From Planctomycetota bacterium (lineage in GTDB: Bacteria; Planctomycetota; UBA11346), in NCBI GenBank assembly GCA_947440715.1, contig CANETI010000142.1:1-6770 (forward strand): a stretch of 6,770 nucleotides of DNA. The letters are read 5' to 3'. How positions within the stretch are numbered: the stretch's first letter is position 1; every line of letters begins with the position of its first letter. The notes under the pieces are model-generated. The model saw nothing but the letters and a program-made list of their open reading frames with translations. It was not told the origin of the DNA and ran no database searches. The translations under genes were made by a program, and so were the position numbers. Below, one piece after another: positions 1-3,963 of this stretch.

Positions 1-6
1 CCCTGC

Positions 7-609
7 CTATTTAAATGAGGATACGTACGGCAATTTGCTCGCCGTCGCTTTCACTTGTTGCAATCCTGCAATTAATTCACCCGTAGCATCCCATTGACCA
101 GTTAAGAATTGCTTGCGATGGCCTTCACCCATTTGCGCATTCCAAACTAAGCTGCCTGCGCGCACTTTTAATTGATCCACGTCTACGGTCACTTGGATAG
201 AAGGATCTTTTTCGATGGCGCTTTGAATCGCTTCACTGTCAGCAACCGACACGCGCAAAGCTGGCATACCCATGGCGACGCAATTGCCGAAAAATATTTC
301 ACTAAAACTGACACCAACAATGGCTTTGATGCCCCATTTGGCGATCGCCTGTGGCGCATGCTCGCGCGATGAACCACAACCGAAATTGCTGTTTACCACC
401 AACACGGATGCGCCAACAAAACGTTTATCGTCAAACGAATGCGTTTTGCCTTGAGCGGTTAATTGTTTGCGATCATCGGCAAAGGCGTGTTCACCTAAAC
501 CATCAAACGTCACGCAACGCAAGAAACGGGCGGGAATAATGCGATCGGTGTCGATGTCGTTACCGCGAACAGGAATCGCGCGACCGGAGATAGTACGAAT
601 GTCGTTCAT
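7..609 (-). CDS. leuD: 3-isopropylmalate dehydratase small subunit (LeuD)
   Basis: LeuD is the small, swivel-domain subunit of isopropylmalate isomerase. With LeuC it converts 2-isopropylmalate to 3-isopropylmalate in cytoplasmic leucine synthesis. The product is 200 residues, normal for the family. Two family signatures are plain: NDIDTDRIIPARFL at residues 17-30, and NFGCGSSREHAP at 75-86, the substrate-binding loop. GVSFSEIFFGNC (99-110) is also typical. The C-terminus has TGQWDATGELIAG then LPY instead of the enterobacterial LLEGLDxIGLT end; I recall such tails from cyanobacteria and planctomycetes. The ATG lies at the usual distance from the NDIDTD motif. There is no Shine-Dalgarno sequence upstream (mRNA ...AAGCACGCTTTT before ATG). 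It lies 55 bp downstream of leuC on the same strand, so co-transcription is likely. The TAG stop is inside the window, so the gene is complete. Confidence 0.96.
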   Translation of the reverse strand: MNDIRTISGRAIPVRGNDIDTDRIIPARFLRCVTFDGLGEHAFADDRKQLTAQGKTHSFDDKRFVGASVLVVNSNFGCGSSREHAPQAIAKWGIKAIVGVSFSEIFFGNCVAMGMPALRVSVADSEAIQSAIEKDPSIQVTVDVDQLKVRAGSLVWNAQMGEGHRKQFLTGQWDATGELIAGLQQVKATASKLPYVSSFK

Positions 610-664
610 AAAAGCGTGCTTTGTAAAATATGGTGGGGATTCAAAGGCCGATAGTTACTTTTCG

Positions 665-2077
665 TTACTTTAGGAAGCGACGCACGTCGCTCACTTTGCC
701 TTCTAAAGCAGCAACCGCGACCATCGCTGGTGACATCAATAAGGTGCGTCCTGCAGGCGAACCCTGACGACCCTTAAAGTTGCGATTCGATGATGACGCG
801 CTGACTTGGCGGCCTTTTAATTTATCGGGATTCATCGCCAGACACATGGAACAACCCGCGTTGCGCCATTCAAATCCGTGTTTAATAAATATTTTATCCA
901 AACCTTCAGCTTCGGCGATGACTTTAACGGCTTCACTACCAGGGACGATAAAGGCTTTTACCGATGCGGGCACCTTGCCGCCATGCGCGATGATAACGCG
1001 CGCAGTTTCTCGCAAATCACTGATGCGACCATTGGTACAACTACCGATAAAAGCGACATCAATCGGCGTTCCAGCAATGGGTTTACCGGCTTGCATGTCC
1101 ATATAGTGGTAGGCTTCATCAATTAAAGCCCACTCATCCTTAGCGAAGGATTCTTTGGCAGGAATATTCTCGCCCACGCCCACGCCGTGATCTGGCGAAA
1201 TACCCCAGGTCACCGTTGGTTCAATGTCGGCAGCATTATAGGTTTTCACATCGTCAAATTCAGCATCCGCGTCCGACGCGATGCTCTTCCACCACTTAAC
1301 GGCTTTATCCCAAGCGGCGCCAGTTGGCGCGTGTTCGCGACCTTTTAAATAGGCAAAAGTAGTTTCATCTGGATTCACATAGCCACAACGCGCGCCGCCT
1401 TCGATGGCCATGTTGCAGACCGTCATGCGTTCTTCCATGGACATCGCGGCAAAGGTGCTGCCTGCAAATTCATAGGCATAACCAACGCCACCTTTGGCAG
1501 TGAGGTTACGCAAAATAAACAAGATAACGTCTTTCGCGTAAACACCCGATTTTAATTTACCGTCGACTTGAATTTTCCGTACTTTAAGGCCAGACATGGA
1601 TAAGGTTTGAGTGGCCAATACATCGCGAACTTGACTCGTACCGATACCAAATGCGATGGCGCCAAACGCACCATGCGTTGCCGTATGGCTGTCACCACAA
1701 GCGACCGTCATCCCTGGTTGGGTAAGTCCCTGTTCCGGAGCGATGATATGCACGACACCTTGTTTACCTGATCCAGGTTGAAACAGGCGAATACCGTAAT
1801 CGCGGCAATTCTTTTCAATCGCTGACATCATCTCTTCGGCCAAATCATCAGCGTATGGGCGTGCCTGATTTTCAGTCGGAACGATATGATCCACAGTGGC
1901 GACCGAGCGTTCCGGAAATGGAACCGAAAGCTTCTTTAGGCGCAGATCGGCAAACGCCTGCGGCGAGGTCACTTCATGAATCATGTGTAATCCGATGAAG
2001 ATCTGCCGTTGTCCGCTCGGTAACGTGCGAACGGTGTGGAGATCCCAGACTTTGTCGAATAAGGTGCGGCTGCTCAT
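665..2077 (-). CDS. leuC: 3-isopropylmalate dehydratase large subunit (LeuC)
   Basis: LeuC is the catalytic aconitase-family subunit of isopropylmalate isomerase and carries the [4Fe-4S] cluster. The 470-residue length fits the bacterial long form that pairs with a separate LeuD. Visible signatures are HEVTSPQAF (34-42), VDHIVPT (62-68), GDSHTATHGAFGA (128-140), GSCTNGRISDLR (345-356), GFEWRNAGCSMCLAMN (401-416) and SSSNRNFKGRQG (428-439). The three cluster cysteines are C347, C409 and C412, and all are present. The strip usually reading CASTSNRNF is VSASSSNRNF here, so a non-ligand cysteine is absent. The ATG sits two residues before the RTLFDKV start typical of the family. It has a weak purine stretch upstream (AGGA, about 5-8 bases before the start). 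It is transcribed away from the FHA/ATPase gene, with leuD following after 55 bp. No frameshift or missing catalytic motif is seen. Confidence 0.97.
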   Translation of the reverse strand: MSSRTLFDKVWDLHTVRTLPSGQRQIFIGLHMIHEVTSPQAFADLRLKKLSVPFPERSVATVDHIVPTENQARPYADDLAEEMMSAIEKNCRDYGIRLFQPGSGKQGVVHIIAPEQGLTQPGMTVACGDSHTATHGAFGAIAFGIGTSQVRDVLATQTLSMSGLKVRKIQVDGKLKSGVYAKDVILFILRNLTAKGGVGYAYEFAGSTFAAMSMEERMTVCNMAIEGGARCGYVNPDETTFAYLKGREHAPTGAAWDKAVKWWKSIASDADAEFDDVKTYNAADIEPTVTWGISPDHGVGVGENIPAKESFAKDEWALIDEAYHYMDMQAGKPIAGTPIDVAFIGSCTNGRISDLRETARVIIAHGGKVPASVKAFIVPGSEAVKVIAEAEGLDKIFIKHGFEWRNAGCSMCLAMNPDKLKGRQVSASSSNRNFKGRQGSPAGRTLLMSPAMVAVAALEGKVSDVRRFLK

Positions 2078-2294
2078 GTGGTCCTGCTGTGTCCTACGGT
2101 AGCTGACGAAGCGCGATCAACGGTGGCGTGAATGGCGCGGAGGGGCGAAAATGCCGTTGCAAAGGCGGCTGACAAGCACCAGCTCGCGTGGACCCCTCCA
2201 ATCTCGGTCCATGCGTGGAACCAATGGCTGACCAAAGGGATACACCCAGGCAAGGTATTGAGATTTGTAAACAGGCTCCAAGATCCGCACCCAG
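2078..2294. other. Divergent intergenic region between leuC and the FHA/ATPase gene
   Basis: This 217-bp spacer must hold the leuC promoter (minus strand) and the FHA/ATPase promoter (plus strand). I could not place a convincing -35/-10 pair on either strand. It contains a 10-bp inverted repeat at 2185-2215. Short open frames cross it on both strands, including a 31-codon minus-strand frame starting ATGGACCGAGATTGG, but none has a ribosome binding site or a recognisable product. A leucine-rich leader peptide of the attenuation type is not evident. Confidence 0.6.
2185..2215. repeat. 10-bp inverted repeat in the leuC/FHA divergent spacer
   Basis: CGCGTGGACC (2185-2194) faces GGTCCATGCG (2206-2215) across an 11-base loop. 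One position is not Watson-Crick and becomes a G-U pair in RNA. As DNA it could be an operator for a dimeric regulator. As RNA it would lie in a leader if transcription starts beyond it. Nothing in the sequence decides between these, and neither arm is followed by a T-run, so it is not a terminator. Confidence 0.5.
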
Positions 2295-3149
2295 ATGCTG
2301 AAGCTGGAAGTCCTTAATACTGCCTTCAAAGGCAAACAGTTTAAATTCAAAGATGGCCTGCTGGTCGGCGGCGGTCCCAACTGTCAGATTCGCGCTCAGC
2401 ATGGTGAGATGCAGGAAACGCACGCTAAATTCTATACCGACGCTAAAAAGCCGATGGTAGAAATTGCCTGCAAAGAAGCCCATCTGTTCGTTAATGGTCG
2501 TGATGTCGTGCGCCATGAATTGCGCCACGGCGACGAACTCGTGATTGGTCCCCTACGTTTCCGCGTCGTTGACGATTCGCGCATGAGCAGCGGCGCGATG
2601 CGCCTTGATCAGCTGATGGCCGATCTTGCGACCAGCGAAAGCCAAGAAATTTTCGATTTCGCTAAGGAAGATCTTTTTTATCGCACGACCAAAGATCCAT
2701 CGCTACGTAAATCTATCGCATTTGCCCTGCCCAGCCGTGATCGCTTCATTGACCAGGCGCAAATTTTCCTGTCGCGCTTGACCAAAAACAGCGGCATGGA
2801 TGAAGAAAAATTTGATGGTTTCATGACCTGTTTGAAAGAACTGATCCTGAATGCACATCGTCACGGTCACAAATACGACGAAACCAAAACTATCACCATC
2901 AAATATCTGGATCTAGGCGATCGCATTAGCCTCTCAATCGCTGATGAAGGTCCTGGATTCGACCACAAAGCTTTATTGGCTTCCGTGAATGATAAAGACG
3001 CTGCCTCGGCTGCGCGTGATCGTTATCAAGCTGGTGGTTTTGGCGGTCTCGGATTTAAACTGATTACCGGATTGGCCGACGAATTGAGCTATAATGAATC
3101 CGGCAATCAAGTCACCTTTGTGATGAAAAAGCTCACAAAAGAAGAATAA
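2295..3149 (+). CDS. FHA-like domain fused to RsbW-type GHKL (HATPase_c_2) ATPase
   Basis: This is a 284-residue cytoplasmic protein without a signal peptide or membrane segment. Residues 1-93 have an FHA-like layout: GLLVGGGPNCQI (21-32), QETHAKF (40-46), VNGRD (66-70), HGDELVIGPLRFRV (78-91). The usual phosphothreonine-binding Arg (GR) and Ser (SxxH) are replaced by Gly and Gln, so phosphopeptide binding is doubtful. A linker (about 94-140) leads to an ATPase of the RsbW/SpoIIAB class. Its N box is CLKELILNAHRHGH (179-192, E182 and N186), its G1 box is IADEGPGFD (215-223), and its G2 box is GGFGGLGFKLITGLADEL (247-264). There is no H box or dimerisation domain of a sensor histidine kinase. 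I infer a partner-switching serine kinase or anti-sigma-like role; no sigma factor or anti-sigma antagonist is in the window. ATG 2295 is the only ATG after an in-frame TAA at 2268-2270. It has no Shine-Dalgarno. Confidence 0.85.
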   Translation: MLKLEVLNTAFKGKQFKFKDGLLVGGGPNCQIRAQHGEMQETHAKFYTDAKKPMVEIACKEAHLFVNGRDVVRHELRHGDELVIGPLRFRVVDDSRMSSGAMRLDQLMADLATSESQEIFDFAKEDLFYRTTKDPSLRKSIAFALPSRDRFIDQAQIFLSRLTKNSGMDEEKFDGFMTCLKELILNAHRHGHKYDETKTITIKYLDLGDRISLSIADEGPGFDHKALLASVNDKDAASAARDRYQAGGFGGLGFKLITGLADELSYNESGNQVTFVMKKLTKEE

Positions 3150-3205
3150 CGAACGTAAGACTAAGATAGTTGAACTGGGGAAATTTCGTTACCCAGCAAA
3201 CAAGA

Positions 3206-3240
3206 GCAGTTCGGCACTAGTAACCGAAAACGACTGCTTT
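3206..3240 (+). terminator. Possible weak terminator after the FHA/ATPase gene
   Basis: GCAGT-TCGG (3206-3214) can pair with CCGA (3224-3227) and ACTGC (3233-3237). The loop has nine bases, and a five-base bulge (AAACG) lies on the 3' side. Only TTT follows. It sits 57 bases after the TAA stop and 15 bases before the tRNA. The stem is interrupted and the T-run short, so this is a low-confidence call. It could instead be leader structure of the tRNA transcript. Confidence 0.3.
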
Positions 3241-3254
3241 AGGTTGCCGCCCAT

Positions 3255-3336
3255 GCGGACATGGCGGAACTGGCAGACGCGCAGGATTTAGGTTCCTGTA
3301 TCGCAAGGTGTGTGGGTTCGAGTCCCTCTGTCCGCA
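3255..3336 (+). tRNA. tRNA-Leu (anticodon UAG)
   Basis: This is an 82-base type II tRNA. The acceptor arms GCGGACA (3255-3261) and TGTCCGC (3329-3335) pair fully, followed by discriminator A3336, as expected for leucine. The anticodon stem CAGGA/TCCTG (3282-3286, 3294-3298) encloses TTTAGGT, giving anticodon TAG at 3289-3291, which reads CUN codons with preference for CUA. The long variable arm 3299-3311 folds around a GCAA loop. The T-loop TTCGAGT (3317-3323) is canonical. The T-stem GTGGG/CCCTC has one apparent U-U mismatch (3313 with 3327). CCA is not encoded; the next bases are CTTT. A terminator follows 38 bases downstream. Confidence 0.95.
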
Positions 3337-3348
3337 CTTTGCCTGTTT

Positions 3349-3376
3349 ATTGGTGAAACAACATTGGTGAAACAAC
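3349..3376 (+). repeat. 14-bp perfect tandem duplication
   Basis: ATTGGTGAAACAAC occurs twice back to back (3349-3362 and 3363-3376) just after the tRNA. The end of the second copy, AAC at 3374-3376, is the base of the 5' arm of the following terminator. It looks like a local slippage or duplication event. Confidence 0.9.
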
Positions 3377-3416
3377 AACGCTGATTTCCTAAGGGAAACC
3401 AGCGTTGTTTGCTTTT
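3374..3416 (+). terminator. Intrinsic terminator for tRNA-Leu, at the convergence with the small minus-strand gene
   Basis: AACAACGCTGATTTCC (3374-3389) pairs with GGAAACCAGCGTTGTT (3394-3409). This is a 16-bp stem with one A-C mismatch and a TAAG tetraloop. The plus strand then reads TGCTTTT, which fits termination of the tRNA transcript. Its last bases touch the TAA stop codon (3415-3417 complement) of the minus-strand small gene. The hairpin could also stop that transcript, although the minus-strand tail (GTTTCACC) is a weaker U-run. Confidence 0.8.
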
Positions 3417-3615
3417 ACGACGAACTCGGTGTCGGCGGCCAGACTTTACGAATACCAAAACGACGTTGCAGCGCACAGTTATCAATTAACTGATTCACCG
3501 CCGCATGCCCATGGGCGCGTTGGACATCGATTAAGATGCGATCAATGACCATGGCTGGATAGGCGTGATCATCGGGTAATTCGCGCAGGATTTGTTCAGC
3601 TTTGGTGACGTCCAT
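3415..3615 (-). CDS. Small hypothetical protein, 66 aa
   Basis: I do not recognise this protein. From the ATG at 3613-3615 it is 66 residues, MDVTKAEQILRELPDDHAYP onward. The composition is protein-like: charged and hydrophobic residues alternate as in amphipathic helices (AEQILREL; MVIDRILIDVQ; AAVNQLIDNCALQRRFGI), and the C-terminus is proline/serine-rich. There is no signal peptide, membrane segment or metal motif; its single cysteine is C47. The open frame continues upstream to 3867, but that part translates the GTCCGAT repeats and palindrome into low-complexity peptide. I therefore place the start at the ATG just after the repeat ends. No Shine-Dalgarno is seen. It converges on the tRNA-Leu terminator and diverges from ygiQ across 348 bp. 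It could be a real conserved small protein or a chance frame. Confidence 0.5.
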   Translation of the reverse strand: MDVTKAEQILRELPDDHAYPAMVIDRILIDVQRAHGHAAVNQLIDNCALQRRFGIRKVWPPTPSSS

Positions 3616-3657
3616 GGTTGGATTATGGATGGGGATTTGGGGGCGGGAAGTATGATA

Positions 3658-3681
3658 GTCCGATGTCCGATGTCCGATGTC
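3658..3681 (+). repeat. GTCCGAT heptad array (left, sense)
   Basis: Three perfect tandem copies of GTCCGAT are followed by GTC. The array is complementary at 23 of 24 positions to 3839-3862 and has the same orientation as the shorter array at 3877-3893. Confidence 0.9.
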
Positions 3682-3718
3682 TTGCGTGACCGAGGATTTA
3701 ATGACGAGGAACATCGAT

Positions 3719-3800
3719 ATTTCAGCTGCAGAAAGGCGAGGCCATTTCATGCCTATTTTACGTCTGGTTAATATGGCCCCAGCCTTTCTGCAGCTGAAAT
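3719..3800. repeat. Perfect 19-bp inverted repeat (inner arms of the palindrome)
   Basis: ATTTCAGCTGCAGAAAGGC (3719-3737) is the exact reverse complement of 3782-3800. A further GGCCAT/ATGGCC pair lies inside (3740-3745, 3773-3778), leaving a 27-base AT-rich loop (3746-3772). Each 19-bp arm also contains the self-complementary palindromes CAGCTG and CTGCAG. As RNA or extruded DNA this makes one long stable hairpin. It lacks a T-run on either side, so it is not a standard terminator. Confidence 0.92.
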
Positions 3801-3837
3801 TGAGACTCACGTATATGCCCCAAATATTGATCGGGCA

Positions 3838-3893
3838 GGACATTGGACATCGGACATCGGACTGCAAAAGTCGGAAGTCCGATGTCCGATATC
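3838..3893. repeat. Inverted heptad arrays forming a second hairpin
   Basis: Array GGACATT-GGACATC-GGACATC-GGACT (3838-3863) is followed by a 12-base loop (3864-3875) and AGTCCGATGTCCGATATC (3876-3893). The two 18-base arms (3846-3863, 3876-3893) pair with one mismatch. Because 3839-3862 can also pair with 3658-3681, the middle array has two mutually exclusive partners. Confidence 0.88.
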
Positions 3894-3909
3894 AAAAATC
3901 CCATGTTCA

Positions 3910-3933
3910 CCCCTCCCCAATCCCCGATTCCCC
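3910..3933 (-). other. G-quadruplex motif (minus strand), i-motif on plus strand
   Basis: The plus strand reads C4-T-C4-AAT-C4-GATT-C4. The minus strand therefore has four runs of exactly four guanines with loops of 4, 3 and 1 bases, a canonical four-tetrad G-quadruplex pattern. It ends 30 bases before the ygiQ start codon, on the template strand for ygiQ. Folding is predicted from the pattern only. Confidence 0.7.
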
Positions 3934-3963
3934 TCAACAAATAAGTCAGCATGGTTCCCACCC

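Larger units (their letters stand above)
3616..3963. repeat. Composite nested palindromic element in the intergenic region upstream of ygiQ
   Basis: No credible gene lies in this 348-bp spacer. It is built as nested inverted repeats with nearly the same centre (about 3759-3760). From outside in: G-rich 3631-3647 versus C-rich 3910-3925, about 14 of 16 positions complementary with one gap; heptad array 3658-3681 versus 3839-3862, 23 of 24 complementary; perfect 19-bp arms 3719-3737 versus 3782-3800; and GGCCAT 3740-3745 versus ATGGCC 3773-3778. The right side has an extra hairpin (3846-3893), which shifts the centre of the outermost pair to about 3778. Long frames through it translate to repetitive peptide such as DIGHRTSD and are artefacts. 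It may be a non-autonomous palindromic mobile repeat. No transposase, target-site duplication or integrase site is visible. Confidence 0.75.

Noticed and set aside
2185..2215. T-box-like string in the leuC leader (minus strand GGGGTCCACGCG)
   Set aside because: It lacks the invariant TGGNACC core, a specifier loop and a downstream terminator; resemblance is limited to GC-rich bases.
2094..2528. 144-codon and 87-codon minus-strand frames over the FHA gene start
   Set aside because: They lie antisense to the FHA coding region and the spacer, with no family pattern. The plus-strand gene has clear ATPase motifs.
3255..3450. Integration site at the 3' end of tRNA-Leu
   Set aside because: No second copy of the tRNA 3' end and no integrase gene appear in the window; the downstream palindrome does not start at the tRNA.
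3288..3485. 65-codon minus-strand frame across the tRNA (contains DRGTRTHTP)
   Set aside because: It is the antisense translation of tRNA-Leu; GTRTHTP-type peptides are a common artefact of antisense tRNA. The rest crosses the terminator and the small gene.
3616..3963. CRISPR array
   Set aside because: The repeats are 7-base tandem units and inverted arms with no regular spacers and no cas genes.
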